From: Rugamonas sp.
Lineage (GTDB): Bacteria; Pseudomonadota; Gammaproteobacteria; Burkholderiales; Burkholderiaceae_D
Length of the DNA stretch: 64,000 nt
NCBI RefSeq assembly: GCF_025354735.1
Contig: NZ_JANXMI010000312.1
Location: 1 to 64,000, forward strand
Direction: 5' to 3'
Position 1 is the stretch's first letter. Each line of letters begins with the position of its first letter. The notes under the pieces were generated by a model. The model was not told the DNA's origin. It was given only the letters and a program-made list of their open reading frames with translations, and made no database searches. This document shows positions 41,265 through 51,611 of the stretch, one piece after another. The translations under genes were made by a program, and so were the position numbers.

Positions 41265-42866
41265 CTAGAACTTGACCCACGTGGCCGGATCGAACGCCCG
41301 GCCCTGGTGGCGAAGCTCAAAGTATAAACCCGATTCTTCGTTGCCGCCGCTGTTTCCCGCGTTGGCGATGGTCTCGCCGCCCTTGACGATGTCGCCGGCC
41401 CGTTTGAGCAGCGCTTGATTGTTGCCGTAGATGCTCATGTACTGGCCGCCGTGGTCGACGATGATGAGGTTGCCGAAGCCGCGCAACCACTCGGCGAACA
41501 CGACGCGGCCGGCGGCGACGGCGTGGACGTCGCTGCCCTCGCTGGCACGGATGAACACGCCTTTCCAGCTGGGGCCGTCGCCGCGCTTGGAACCGAATTT
41601 GGCGGCGACCTTGCCGGCCACCGGCGCGCGCAGTTCGCCGCGCAGGCTGGCGAAAGCGCCTTCGGGCGCGGCCGGCGCCAGCGCGATGTCGGACGGCGCG
41701 GCCGCCGGCGCGGCGGGTCTGGCCTGCTGCTCCTTGAGGTCGGCCCATTTGTCGACCGGTTTGTCGGCGGCTTTATCGGCGGGCTTGTCGGCTGATTTAT
41801 CGGCGACCTTGTCCGCGGCCTGGGCGGCCGCCTTGTCGGACGGCTTTTGCTGCGCCAGCGCGGCGTCGTCGGCGGCCGGCAAGGGCTTCGCGGGCGCGGC
41901 CGGCAGCGGCGGCAGCTTGATGCCGGGCTTGGCCTTCAACAGCGCCAGCCGTTCGCGCTCGGCCTCGGCACGGGCCTTGGCCACGGCCAGCGCGCGCGCC
42001 TTCGCTTCGGCCCGCTCCTCGGCGTCGGCCCTGGCCTTGGCGGCCTTGACGGCGGCCACCTGTTCCAGGCGGCGCTTCTCGGCGGCGGCGGCCTCGGCCT
42101 GCTGCTCGATGAGCTTGCCGAGCTTGTCGACCAGGCCGGCCATGCGCACTTCGTCGCGCTCGACGTTGCCGGCTTCCTTGCGCTGGGCCACGAGGCGCTG
42201 CGACAGCGTCGCCAGCAGCGCGGCGTGGCGCGATTTTTCCTGTTCCAGCGCGGCTTTCTGCTGGATTTGTTCCTCGGCGATTTCTTCCAGGTCGTCCTTG
42301 GCGTCCTGCGCCTCGGCCTGGATGGTTTCGACTTGCTTGAGGTTGGCGCGCAGCGAGTCGAGCAGCCGCGCCTGAGCCTGCGACACATAGACCATCATCT
42401 GCAAGTCGCGGTTGATGCGGTTGGGATTGTCGCCCGACAGCAGCAGCTTGATGCGGTCTTCATTGCCGGCCACGTATTGCTGGCGCACCAGCTGGGCCAG
42501 CTGCTTTTTCTGCGACTCGACGGTCGCGGCCAGCTTGTCGTGCTGCTCGCCGAGCTGCTTGAGCTTGGCGTTCGTGACGCCCTGCTCGGCGGCCAGGTCG
42601 TGCAACGCGCGGTTGGCGTTCGAGATCGCCTCCTCCGAGGCGGCGAGCGTGTCGGCGGCGTCGTCCTTGGCGCTTTCGGTCTGGCCGATGTCGCGTTTCA
42701 GGGCGCTGAGCTTTTGCTGCAAGCCGGCGCGCTCGGCCTCGGCCGCCGCTTTCTGCTTGCTGCGCTCGGTGACCTTGGCGCCGGCGTGGGCGGCCCCGCA
42801 GGCCAGCGCCAGGCACAGCAAGACCGCCGCGCGGCGGGCCGTCAAACCGGTGGAAGGAGACGACAA
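41265..42866 (-). CDS. murein hydrolase activator EnvC-like (M23/LytM domain, coiled coil)
   Basis: Coiled-coil N-terminal half; VAAGRVVFAEWLRGFGNLIIVDHGGQYMSIYGNNQALL...SGLYFELRHQGRAFDPATWVKF. Confidence 0.93.
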   Translation of the reverse strand: MSSPSTGLTARRAAVLLCLALACGAAHAGAKVTERSKQKAAAEAERAGLQQKLSALKRDIGQTESAKDDAADTLAASEEAISNANRALHDLAAEQGVTNAKLKQLGEQHDKLAATVESQKKQLAQLVRQQYVAGNEDRIKLLLSGDNPNRINRDLQMMVYVSQAQARLLDSLRANLKQVETIQAEAQDAKDDLEEIAEEQIQQKAALEQEKSRHAALLATLSQRLVAQRKEAGNVERDEVRMAGLVDKLGKLIEQQAEAAAAEKRRLEQVAAVKAAKARADAEERAEAKARALAVAKARAEAERERLALLKAKPGIKLPPLPAAPAKPLPAADDAALAQQKPSDKAAAQAADKVADKSADKPADKAADKPVDKWADLKEQQARPAAPAAAPSDIALAPAAPEGAFASLRGELRAPVAGKVAAKFGSKRGDGPSWKGVFIRASEGSDVHAVAAGRVVFAEWLRGFGNLIIVDHGGQYMSIYGNNQALLKRAGDIVKGGETIANAGNSGGNEESGLYFELRHQGRAFDPATWVKF

Positions 42867-42869
42867 AAC

Positions 42870-43616
42870 TTACTTGGCCTTACCTTGATTGGCCACGGCC
42901 GCCTGCGCCGCCGCGATCGCCGCCGGGTCGCCCAGGTAGTAATGGCGTATCGGCTTCAGGTCGGCGTCGAGCTCGTAGACCAGGGGCTGGCCGTTGGGAA
43001 TGTTGAGGCCGACGATGTCGTCGTCGCTGATGCCGTCGAGCATCTTGATCAGCGCGCGCAGGCTGTTGCCGTGGGCCGAGATGATGATCTTCTTGCCGGC
43101 GCGGATGGCCGGGGCGATGTCCTCGTCCCAGACCGGCATGACGCGGGCCACGGTGTCCTTCAGGCATTCGGTCAGCGGGATGCTGGCGTGCGGCAGGCCG
43201 GCGTAGCGCGGGTCGTTGAAGGAGGCGCGCTCGTCGTCCTGCTCCAGCGGCGGCGGCGGCGTGTCGTAGCTGCGGCGCCAGACCAGCACTTGCTCGTCGC
43301 CGTACTTGGCGGCGGTCTCGCCCTTGTCCAGGCCTTGCAGGGCGCCGTAGTGGCGCTCGTTGAGGCGCCAGTCGTGCTTGATCGGCAGATACATCATGTC
43401 CATCGCGTCCAGCGACAGCCACAGCGTGCGGATCGCGCGCTTGAGCACCGAGGTGTAGGCCAGGTCGAAGCTGAAACCAGCCGCCTTGAGCACTTCGCCG
43501 GCGACGCGCGCTTCGCTGACGCCCTTGTCGGTCAGGTCGACGTCGGTCCAGCCGGTGAAACGGTTCGACAGATTCCAGGTGGATTCGCCGTGACGCATGA
43601 ATACGATTTTATACAT
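42870..43616 (-). CDS. gpmA: 2,3-bisphosphoglycerate-dependent phosphoglycerate mutase
   Basis: [32 protein letters not shown]. Confidence 0.97.
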   Translation of the reverse strand: MYKIVFMRHGESTWNLSNRFTGWTDVDLTDKGVSEARVAGEVLKAAGFSFDLAYTSVLKRAIRTLWLSLDAMDMMYLPIKHDWRLNERHYGALQGLDKGETAAKYGDEQVLVWRRSYDTPPPPLEQDDERASFNDPRYAGLPHASIPLTECLKDTVARVMPVWDEDIAPAIRAGKKIIISAHGNSLRALIKMLDGISDDDIVGLNIPNGQPLVYELDADLKPIRHYYLGDPAAIAAAQAAVANQGKAK

Positions 43617-43744
43617 AATGCCATTTTCACAAAAAGGTTAAATGCACACCTAATATGTGGACATGCACATAAAAGACGCAGCTTACAGAACTCTTCCAGC
43701 TTCTATTTTATAATGCGCGGATTGACTTAAACCATTGGGACACC

Positions 43745-44149
43745 GTGAAATTCTTCATTGACAATATTTTTATCCTCGCCATCGTCCTCGTTTCGGGCGG
43801 CGCCCTGCTCTGGCCGGTACTGACGCAACGTGGCAAACGCGTCTCTCCGCTGGAGGCCACGCAGCTCATCAACCGCGGCAAGGCCCTGATCCTGGACGTG
43901 CGGGACGCGGCCGAATTCGCGGCCGGACATGTGACGGACGCTAAAAATATCGCGCTGGCCGAGCTGGGCGGCCGCGTCGGCGAGCTGGAGAAATTCAAGG
44001 CGAAAAGCGTGATCGTCGTGTGCCAGAGCGGCGCGCGCGCGGCCACGGCGGCCGGCCTGCTGCAAAAAGCCGGCTTCACGGACGTCGTCAACCTCGACGG
44101 CGGCGTGACGGCATGGAAGGCCGCCGGCTTACCACTGGTCAACAAGTAA
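43745..44149 (+). CDS. rhodanese-like domain protein
   Basis: LILDVRDAAEFAAGHVTDAKNIAL...VIVVCQSGARAATAAGLLQKAGFTDVVNLDGGVTAWKAAGLP. Confidence 0.92.
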   Translation: MKFFIDNIFILAIVLVSGGALLWPVLTQRGKRVSPLEATQLINRGKALILDVRDAAEFAAGHVTDAKNIALAELGGRVGELEKFKAKSVIVVCQSGARAATAAGLLQKAGFTDVVNLDGGVTAWKAAGLPLVNK

Positions 44150-44210
44150 CCGAAAAATAGTTTACTCTTGGTGGCATCAAGCTAGCAAGTCAGCAAAAAT
44201 AGTGAAGGAA

Positions 44211-44477
44211 ATGATGATGACTGCCCACGTATTACTCTATAGCACCGCCGTTTGCCCTTATTGCGTGCGCGCCGAGCGCCTGTTGGAAGCGAAGGGCGTG
44301 ACCGCGATCGAAAAAGTCCGCATCGACCTCGATCCGGAACAGCGCGCGCTGATGATGAAAAAGACCGGCCGCCGCACGGTGCCGCAAATTTACATCGGCG
44401 ACACCCACGTCGGCGGTTTCGACGATTTGTACGCGCTGGACCAGGCCGGCGGCCTCGACCCCTTGTTAAACGGTTAA
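44211..44477 (+). CDS. grxC: glutaredoxin 3
   Basis: VLLYSTAVCPYCVRAERLLEAKGV...GRRTVPQIYIGDTHVGGFDDLYAL. Confidence 0.95.
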   Translation: MMMTAHVLLYSTAVCPYCVRAERLLEAKGVTAIEKVRIDLDPEQRALMMKKTGRRTVPQIYIGDTHVGGFDDLYALDQAGGLDPLLNG

Positions 44478-44647
44478 GAGACTCCAAATAGCAACGCGGC
44501 AGCAGAAATAGTTTGAATCTAAATTGGTTTTGATACAATTGGCCCCGCGTTGCACCGTAGCCGCGCAGCACGCCCGGCGCGCAGCGGTTGCAAGTACACT
44601 CTCTGAGCGGCGCGTGCCGCTCGTTTCCTCTATCACGAAAGCGTTCC

Positions 44648-45124
44648 ATGTCTGACGAAACTCTGCAACCCGTATTCCAAATCCAACGCGTCTACCTGAA
44701 AGACATGTCGCTGGAACAGCCGAATTCCCCAGGTATCTTCCTGGAACAAGAAGCGCCGACCATCGAAGTGGCGCTGGACGTGGGCGCCGAGGCGCTGGCC
44801 GAAGGCATCTACGAATCGACCGTGACCATCACCGTCACCGCCAAAATCAAGGACAAGGTCGCGTTCCTGGCCGAAGGCAAGCAAGCCGGCATCTTCGAGG
44901 CGCGCAACATTCCCGCCGACCAGATGGATCCGCTGCTGGGCATCGGTTGCCCGAACATCGTCTACCCTTACCTGCGCGCCAACATCGCCGACATGATCAC
45001 CCGCGCCGGCTTCCCGCCCGTGCACCTGGCCGAGATCAACTTCGAAGTGTTTTATCAGCAGCGCCTGCAAGCGGTGGCCGATGCCGCCGCCGCAGCGCCC
45101 GCCGACGGCGCCGCCACGCACTAA
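44648..45124 (+). CDS. secB: protein-export chaperone SecB
   Basis: [37 protein letters not shown]...[20 protein letters not shown]. Confidence 0.97.
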   Translation: MSDETLQPVFQIQRVYLKDMSLEQPNSPGIFLEQEAPTIEVALDVGAEALAEGIYESTVTITVTAKIKDKVAFLAEGKQAGIFEARNIPADQMDPLLGIGCPNIVYPYLRANIADMITRAGFPPVHLAEINFEVFYQQRLQAVADAAAAAPADGAATH

Positions 45125-45198
45125 GCGACACCGGCACGCCGCGCGTCGCGCGCTGCCATGCTCGGAGGCCCCTGCGGCCTTCGAGCCTTAGTACCCGC

Positions 45199-45248
45199 TT
45201 CAAAATGACCATGGCGTTGTGGCAGCACCCGGCCATGCTCATTTTGAA
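45199..45248. repeat. 17-bp near-perfect inverted repeat
   Basis: TTCAAAATGACCATGGC ... GCCATGCTCATTTTGAA: one mismatch, 16-nt loop, no T tail. Confidence 0.8.
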
Positions 45249-45282
45249 ACAGGTTCTTATTTACTTCTCGTCAAGGCCAGCC

Positions 45283-45726
45283 ATGACCATCCCTCGTTTG
45301 ATCGCAGGCGCCATGTTGATGCTGGCGACGACGGCCAGTCTGGCCTTCGACTATAAAACAGTGGGACCGAATCCCGTCATCCTCTACGACGCCCCTTCGA
45401 CCAAGGGCGGCAAGCTGTTCATCGTGCCGCGCGGCGCGCCGCTGGAAGTGGTGCTCAGCTACGGCGAATGGGTCAAAGTGCGCGACGTCAGCGGCGATCT
45501 GGCCTGGACCGAGGCCAAGGGTTTGACGGGCAAGCGCGGCGTCATCGTCCGCACGCCCGGCCTGAAAGTGCGCGCCACGCCGGACGAGGCCGCTACGCCG
45601 GTGTTCACCGCCGACAAGGGCGTGCTGCTGGAACTGGCCGAACCGGCCAACAGCGGCTGGCTCAAGGTGCGTCACAAGGACGGCCTGGCCGGCTACGTGA
45701 AAAACGGCGACGTCTGGGGCGATTGA
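45283..45726 (+). CDS. SH3 domain-containing periplasmic protein
   Basis: Signal peptide MTIPRLIAGAMLMLATTASLAFDYKTVGPNPVILYDAPSTKGGKLFIVPRGAPLEVVLSYGEWVKVRDVSGDLAWTEAKGL. Confidence 0.85.
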   Translation: MTIPRLIAGAMLMLATTASLAFDYKTVGPNPVILYDAPSTKGGKLFIVPRGAPLEVVLSYGEWVKVRDVSGDLAWTEAKGLTGKRGVIVRTPGLKVRATPDEAATPVFTADKGVLLELAEPANSGWLKVRHKDGLAGYVKNGDVWGD

Positions 45727-45729
45727 GCC

Positions 45730-46758
45730 ATGCAAGCAGTCCGCAAGATTTCCGTCCTCGGCGCCGGCGCCTGGGGCACCGCCGTCGCGCTGGCGCTGGC
45801 GACCCGGCACGACGTGGCGCTGTGGGGCCGCAATAGCGCCGTCATGCGCGACATGGCCGAGGCCCGCGACAACCTCGCCTATCTGCCCGGCTTCCCCTTC
45901 CCCGAGGGCTTGACCGTCCACACCGAATTCGACGCCGCGCTGGCCCATGTGGCCGGCGAGCACGGCCTGCTGATCGCGGCCTGCCCGGTGGCCGGCCTGC
46001 GCCCGCTGCTGGAGCAGCTCAAGGGCCGCGCCATTCCCAACATCGTCTGGCTGTGCAAGGGTTTTGAATACGGCACCGGCTTGCTGCCGCACCAGATCGT
46101 CAAGCAGGTGCTGGGCGAGGCGGTGGCCGGCGGCGCGCTGTCCGGGCCGTCGTTCGCGCAGGAAGTGGCGCGCGGCCTGCCGTGCGCGCTGACCATCGCG
46201 TCGGACTCGGCCGCGCTGCGCGACTGCGTCGTCGCCGCCGTCCATGGCGGCAACATCCGGGTCTATTCGAGCACCGACCTGGTCGGCGTGGAAGTGGGCG
46301 GCGCGGTCAAGAACGTGCTGGCGATCGCGACCGGCGTGGCCGACGGCCTCGGCCTGGGCCTCAACGCGCGCGCCGCGCTCATCACACGCGGCCTGTCGGA
46401 AATCACGCGCCTGGGCACGGCGCTGGGCGGCCAGATCGAAACCTTCATGGGCCTGACCGGCATGGGCGACTTGATACTGACCTGCACCGGCGACCTGTCG
46501 CGCAACCGCCGCGTCGGCCTCGGGCTGGCGCAGGGCAAGCCGCTGGACGTCATCGTGAGCGAGCTGGGCCATGTGGCCGAAGGCGTGCCCTGCGCCAAGG
46601 CCGTGCGCGAACTGGCGGCCCGGCTGGGCATCGAGATGCCGATCACCAACGCGGTGGCCGGCGTGCTGTTCGACGGCGACCAGCCGCAGGATCTGGTGCG
46701 GCGTTTGCTGGCGCGCGATCCGCGCGATGAAAAAATGAATGGCGGCGTGGCGGCCTGA
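45730..46758 (+). CDS. gpsA: glycerol-3-phosphate dehydrogenase [NAD(P)+]
   Basis: ISVLGAGAWGTAVALALATRHDVALWGRN...KNVLAIATGVADGLGLGLNARAALITRGLSEI. Confidence 0.96.
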   Translation: MQAVRKISVLGAGAWGTAVALALATRHDVALWGRNSAVMRDMAEARDNLAYLPGFPFPEGLTVHTEFDAALAHVAGEHGLLIAACPVAGLRPLLEQLKGRAIPNIVWLCKGFEYGTGLLPHQIVKQVLGEAVAGGALSGPSFAQEVARGLPCALTIASDSAALRDCVVAAVHGGNIRVYSSTDLVGVEVGGAVKNVLAIATGVADGLGLGLNARAALITRGLSEITRLGTALGGQIETFMGLTGMGDLILTCTGDLSRNRRVGLGLAQGKPLDVIVSELGHVAEGVPCAKAVRELAARLGIEMPITNAVAGVLFDGDQPQDLVRRLLARDPRDEKMNGGVAA

Positions 46759-46811
46759 AGGCCGGACGGCGGCGCGGCGGGGTCCGGACCGGGCGCCGCC
46801 CGCTTCCCCGC

Positions 46812-47504
46812 CTACCCTTCGACCACGTCCTCTTCCCGCGCCTCGCGCATCCACGTCACCAGCGGCAAGGCATCTTTCCAGCCGCTCACGATTTCCGGCA
46901 CCAGCAATTCCGGCTGGTTCAGCTTCAGCTGCGCTTCCGTCCACATGAAAAAACTTTTCAGCTTGATGTACTCGATGTGCTCGGCTTCCGGGTCGAAGCC
47001 TTTGGGCGGCCGCTGCAACTTGCCTTCGTTCTGGATATCGCCATAGGTCGCGCGCAGCTTTTTATTCTTCAGCACCTTGGTGAAGCCGGCCGCGTCGTCG
47101 ACCATGTGCTGGCGCAGCGCGCGCAGGCGGCCGGCCGGCGGCATGTATTCGCCGGCGCCGAACAGCAAACGGCCCTGGCCGTCGATCTGCACATAATAGG
47201 TCGGGCCGCCGGCCTTGCTCGGCCGGCGCAGGTCGTTGGGCGCGATGGCGGCCGAAAAACGCGTCTTGTACGGGCTCTTGTCGTTGGCGAAGCGCACGTC
47301 GCGGTTGATGCGGAACATGGCCTTTTTCGGATTGCAGAATTTGACGGCCGGGTCGAACTTGCCGATTTCGGCGATCACGTCCGTCACCACTTGCAGGAAT
47401 TCTTCGCGCAGGATGTCGTAACGCGGCTTGTTCATGATGAACCATGGGCGGTTGTTATTGTCCGCCAGTTCTTTGAGGAATTGAGTCAGGTCGCGCAGAT
47501 GCAT
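46812..47504 (-). CDS. DUF2461 domain-containing protein
   Basis: FLKELADNNNRPWFIMNKPRYDILREEFLQVVTDVI...RINRDVRFANDKSPYKTRFSAAI...YYVQIDGQGRLLFGAGEYMPP. Confidence 0.88.
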   Translation of the reverse strand: MHLRDLTQFLKELADNNNRPWFIMNKPRYDILREEFLQVVTDVIAEIGKFDPAVKFCNPKKAMFRINRDVRFANDKSPYKTRFSAAIAPNDLRRPSKAGGPTYYVQIDGQGRLLFGAGEYMPPAGRLRALRQHMVDDAAGFTKVLKNKKLRATYGDIQNEGKLQRPPKGFDPEAEHIEYIKLKSFFMWTEAQLKLNQPELLVPEIVSGWKDALPLVTWMREAREEDVVEG

Positions 47505-47544
47505 GGATGGTCCAGAAAAGTTGATCGGGCTGCCGGGCCGTGCC

Positions 47545-48711
47545 CTATTTGGCGGAGGCCGGCCGCTTGCCGACGGTGACGTCGAAGGTCGACTCGCCGT
47601 TTTTGCGCAGCACCGTCATTTTAGCTTTTCCGCCGGGCGGCAGTTGGGCGATCAGGTTGAGCATGGCATTGGTGTCGGCCACCGGCTTGCCTTCGACCGA
47701 CAGCAAGATGTCGCCGGGCCGCAGGCCGGCGCGGTCGGCCGGGCCGTTGCGCACGATGCCGGCGATGATGGCGCCGCTCTGCTTGCTCAAGCCAAAGCTT
47801 TGCGCCAGCTCCGGCGTGATTTCCTGCGATTCGACGCCGATCCAGCCGCGCACCACGTGGCCGGTCTGGATGATTTCCTCCATCACCGCCTTGGCCGTCG
47901 ACACGGGGATGGCGAAGCCGATGCCGACCGAGCCGCCGCTCTGCGAGTAAATCGCCGAATTAATGCCCAGCAAGTTGCCATTGGTGTCGATCAGCGCGCC
48001 GCCCGAGTTGCCGAAATTGATGGCGGCGTCGGTCTGGATAAAGTTCTCGAAGTGGTTGATGTGCAGATTGTTGCGGCCCAGGGCGGAGATGATGCCCATG
48101 GTCACGGTCTGGCCCACGCCGAAGGGATTGCCGATGGCCAGCACGACGTCGCCGACGCGCGCCTGCTCGGCCTGGCCCAGCACGATCACGGGCAGCTTCG
48201 CGAGCGCGACCTTGATGACGGCGAGGTCGGTTTCCGGATCGGTGCCGACCACCTTGGCGGCGGCCTTGCGGCCGTCGGCCAGCACCACTTCGATATCGTC
48301 GGCGGCGTCGACGACGTGGTTGTTGGTCAGGATGTAGCCGTCGGCGCTGACGATGACGCCGGAGCCGAGGCTGGTTTCATCGTCGTCCTGGTCGCCGTCG
48401 CGCTCGCGCTCGCCGAAGAATTTCTGGAAGAAGGGATCGCGCAGCAGCCGGTGGTGGTGGCGCAGCCGCGTCTTGCTGGCCAGGATGTTGACGACGGCCG
48501 GCATGGCGCGCCCGGCCGCGGCCCGGTAAGAGCCGGGCGCCGGCGCGCCGCCGGTGGCCTGGGTCAGCACGGGGCTGGAGGCGGCGCGGCCTATCTGTTC
48601 GACGCGGCTGGCCACGCGCAGCGCGCCGTCCGGCCGCACCGCCGTGTAGACGCAATACAGCGCCAACACGATGGTCACCGTTTGCGCGAACAATAACCAG
48701 AGTCGTCGCAT
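47545..48711 (-). CDS. membrane-anchored S1C trypsin-like protease (DegS/HtrA family)
   Basis: GSGVIVSADGYILTNNHVV, INFGNSGGALIDTNGNLLGIN, PDZ domain; N-terminal TM anchor. Confidence 0.93.
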   Translation of the reverse strand: MRRLWLLFAQTVTIVLALYCVYTAVRPDGALRVASRVEQIGRAASSPVLTQATGGAPAPGSYRAAAGRAMPAVVNILASKTRLRHHHRLLRDPFFQKFFGERERDGDQDDDETSLGSGVIVSADGYILTNNHVVDAADDIEVVLADGRKAAAKVVGTDPETDLAVIKVALAKLPVIVLGQAEQARVGDVVLAIGNPFGVGQTVTMGIISALGRNNLHINHFENFIQTDAAINFGNSGGALIDTNGNLLGINSAIYSQSGGSVGIGFAIPVSTAKAVMEEIIQTGHVVRGWIGVESQEITPELAQSFGLSKQSGAIIAGIVRNGPADRAGLRPGDILLSVEGKPVADTNAMLNLIAQLPPGGKAKMTVLRKNGESTFDVTVGKRPASAK

Positions 48712-48790
48712 AGCGTCCTGCTAGGGGTATCGGCGGGGGCGGCGGGCGGCCAGTCCCGGCGGCCGCCCGGTCTTTCAATTATTCTCACAC

Positions 48791-49210
48791 TTATTTCTTC
48801 AGGGCGTCGCGGATTTCACGCAGCAGCACGATATCTTCCGGCGTCGCCGGCGCCACCGCTTCCGGCGCCGCCTCCACCCTGCGCGCCTTGTTCATGATGC
48901 GCACCATCTGGAAGATTACGAAGGCCAGGATGATGAAGTTGAGCAAAATCGTGGCGAAATTGCCGTAGGCGAAGACGGCGCCCAGTTTTTTCGCTTCGAG
49001 CAGGCTCAGCGAGGAGTTTTGCCCGTTCAGCGGCAAATAGTAATTGGCGAAATCGAGGCCGCCGAACAGCTTGCTGATCGGCGGCATGATGATGTCCTGC
49101 ACCAGCGAATCGACGATCTTGCCGAAGGCGCCGCCGATGATGACGCCCACCGCCAGGTCGACCACATTGCCTTTCATGGCGAATTGTTTAAATTCCTGCA
49201 TCATTGCCAT
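48791..49210 (-). CDS. mscL: large-conductance mechanosensitive channel
   Basis: [42 protein letters not shown]. Confidence 0.97.
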   Translation of the reverse strand: MAMMQEFKQFAMKGNVVDLAVGVIIGGAFGKIVDSLVQDIIMPPISKLFGGLDFANYYLPLNGQNSSLSLLEAKKLGAVFAYGNFATILLNFIILAFVIFQMVRIMNKARRVEAAPEAVAPATPEDIVLLREIRDALKK

Positions 49211-49547
49211 GTTTATATCCTCACTGTGTGGTCAATTGTGAACAGACTGCCTTCGATCATACTATTTTTTCAATTAGAATCCAAACACCGTTGCCGCTTG
49301 CGCAAGCACAACTTTCACGCCGCGCGCTTGAGCGGCGTCAACCGGGCCGCACGCGGCCCTGACGAGGAGCGGCCGCGCCGATCCCAGATTAAAAGCGAGA
49401 TATAAAAAGCCTCAATAATGATCCTTGCAACGTTTTTGCTTTAATTCGTTACTCGGTTCACCTATAATTTAAGGTTGCTATAAGCTATATTCGGGCTCTG
49501 TGTAGGTTTCGCGTTTTTGTTCGCATTATTGACTGATTGGGGTTTGT

Positions 49548-50162
49548 ATGAGTAACGAAAAGCAACTCGATTCCGGCCGGCGTGGCCTGCTGGTCGCCAC
49601 CGCCGTGGTCGGCGGCGGCGTCGGCCTGGCCACCGCCACCGCGCTGGTCAGCACCTTCCAGCCGTCCGAACGCGCCAAGGCGGCCGGCGCTCCGGTCGAA
49701 GTCGACATCTCGACGCTCGCTCCGGGCGAGATGAGGACCGTCGAATGGCGCGGCAAGCCGGTCTGGATCCTGAAGCGCACGCCCGAAATGGTGGCGTCGC
49801 TCAAGCACACCGACGGCAAGGTGGCCGACGCCGACTCCAAACGCAACCCCGACGAATTCACGCCCACCTACGCCCGCAACGAATGGCGCTCGCGCCATCC
49901 CGACCTGCTGGTCGCGGTCGGCATCTGCACCCACCTGGGCTGCTCGCCCTCGTCCAAATTCACGGCCGGCCCGCAGCCCTCGCTGCCGGACGACTGGGTC
50001 GGCGGCTTCCTGTGCCCTTGCCACGGCTCCACTTTCGACCTGGCCGGCCGCGTCTTCAAAAACAAGCCGGCGCCGGACAATCTGCAAGTGCCGCGCTATA
50101 TGTTCCTCAACGCGGAAAATACCAAGCTGGTCATCGGCAAAGACGAGAAAGGCGAGGCATAA
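49548..50162 (+). CDS. petA: ubiquinol-cytochrome c reductase iron-sulfur subunit
   Basis: Rieske motifs CTHLGC and CPCHGS; Tat-type N-terminal region. Confidence 0.97.
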   Translation: MSNEKQLDSGRRGLLVATAVVGGGVGLATATALVSTFQPSERAKAAGAPVEVDISTLAPGEMRTVEWRGKPVWILKRTPEMVASLKHTDGKVADADSKRNPDEFTPTYARNEWRSRHPDLLVAVGICTHLGCSPSSKFTAGPQPSLPDDWVGGFLCPCHGSTFDLAGRVFKNKPAPDNLQVPRYMFLNAENTKLVIGKDEKGEA

Positions 50163-50165
50163 ATC

Positions 50166-51578
50166 ATGGCGGCTTTCAAAGAGACAAAGTTTCCCGACCA
50201 TGCGCCGGTCGCTGAAAAAGCCCTGGGCTGGGTCGACGACCGCTTTCCCCTGACCAAGCTGTGGAACGATCAATGGGGCAAATACTACGCCCCGAAAAAC
50301 TTCAATTTCTGGTACATCTTCGGTTCGCTGGCCATGCTGGTGCTGGTGCTGCAAATCGTCACCGGCATCTTCCTGACCATGCACTACAAGCCGGACGCCA
50401 CGCTGGCCTTCGGTTCCGTCGAATACATCATGCGCGAAGTGCCGTGGGGCTGGCTGGTGCGCTATATGCACTCGACCGGCGCATCGGCCTTCTTCATCAT
50501 CGTCTACCTGCACATGACGCGCGGCCTGCTGTACGGCTCCTACCGCAAGCCGCGTGAACTGATCTGGCTGTTCGGCTTCGCGATTTTCCTGTGCCTGATG
50601 GCGGAAGCCTTCTTCGGCTACCTGCTGCCGTGGGGCCAGATGTCCTACTGGGGCGCGCAGGTAATCGTCAACCTGTTCGGCGCCATTCCCTTCATCGGCC
50701 CCGACCTGTCGCTGTGGATACGGGGCGACTACGTCGTCTCCGACGCCACGCTGAACCGCTTCTTCGCCTTCCACGTGATCGCCATCCCGCTGGTGCTGCT
50801 GGGCCTGGTCGCCGCCCACTTGATCGCGCTCCATGAAGTCGGCTCCAGCAATCCGGACGGCATCGAAGTGAAGGAAAACCTGGGCCCGGACGGCCACCCG
50901 GTCGATTCCATCCCATCCCACCCGTATTACACCGTGCACGATCTGTTCGGCGTGTCGGTGTTCCTCGTGATCTTCAGCGCCGTCGTGTTCTTCGCGCCGG
51001 AAATGGGCGGCTTCTTCCTGGAGTACAACAACTTCCTGCCCGGCGACTCGCTCAAGACCCCGTTGCACATCGCCCCGACCTGGTACTTCACCGCCTTCTA
51101 CTCGGTGCTGCGCGCCACCACGGCCGACTTCATGTGGGTGCTGATGTTCGGCGTGGCCGCCTATGTCGTCTTCATCTGGCTCAAGTCGCGCCTGTCGCTG
51201 GCCATCAAAGCGGCCATCGCCGTGATCGCGCTGCTGGCCATCATCGGCATGCTGCCCTCGGTGCTGGACGCGAAATTCTGGGGCGTGGTCTTCTTCGGCG
51301 GCTCGGTCGTGATCCTGGCCTTCCTGCCGTGGCTCGATCACTCCAAGGTGAAATCGATACGCTATCGTCCCGACTGGCACAAATATGTGTACGCGCTGTT
51401 CTTCCTGTCGTTCGTGACGCTGGGCTACCTGGGCACGCTGCCGCCGACCGAGACCCGCACGCTGGTGTCGCAAGTGTGCACGCTGTTCTACTTCAGCTTC
51501 TTCCTGTTGATGCCGTGGTGGAGCGCCATGGGCACCTTCAAGACGGTGCCGGACCGTGTCGTGTTCCACGCGCACTGA
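50166..51578 (+). CDS. petB: cytochrome b
   Basis: NFWYIFGSLAMLVLVLQIVTGIFLTMHYKPD...LPWGQMSYWGAQVI. Confidence 0.97.
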   Translation: MAAFKETKFPDHAPVAEKALGWVDDRFPLTKLWNDQWGKYYAPKNFNFWYIFGSLAMLVLVLQIVTGIFLTMHYKPDATLAFGSVEYIMREVPWGWLVRYMHSTGASAFFIIVYLHMTRGLLYGSYRKPRELIWLFGFAIFLCLMAEAFFGYLLPWGQMSYWGAQVIVNLFGAIPFIGPDLSLWIRGDYVVSDATLNRFFAFHVIAIPLVLLGLVAAHLIALHEVGSSNPDGIEVKENLGPDGHPVDSIPSHPYYTVHDLFGVSVFLVIFSAVVFFAPEMGGFFLEYNNFLPGDSLKTPLHIAPTWYFTAFYSVLRATTADFMWVLMFGVAAYVVFIWLKSRLSLAIKAAIAVIALLAIIGMLPSVLDAKFWGVVFFGGSVVILAFLPWLDHSKVKSIRYRPDWHKYVYALFFLSFVTLGYLGTLPPTETRTLVSQVCTLFYFSFFLLMPWWSAMGTFKTVPDRVVFHAH

Positions 51579-51611
51579 CCGCCGCCACGATAAGCTCATA
51601 AAGGACACCAC

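Noticed and set aside
39573-43730. Long plus-strand ORFs (584 aa and 627 aa) antisense to ctpA/envC/gpmA
   Set aside because: Shadow ORFs from codon bias in GC-rich genes on the opposite strand.
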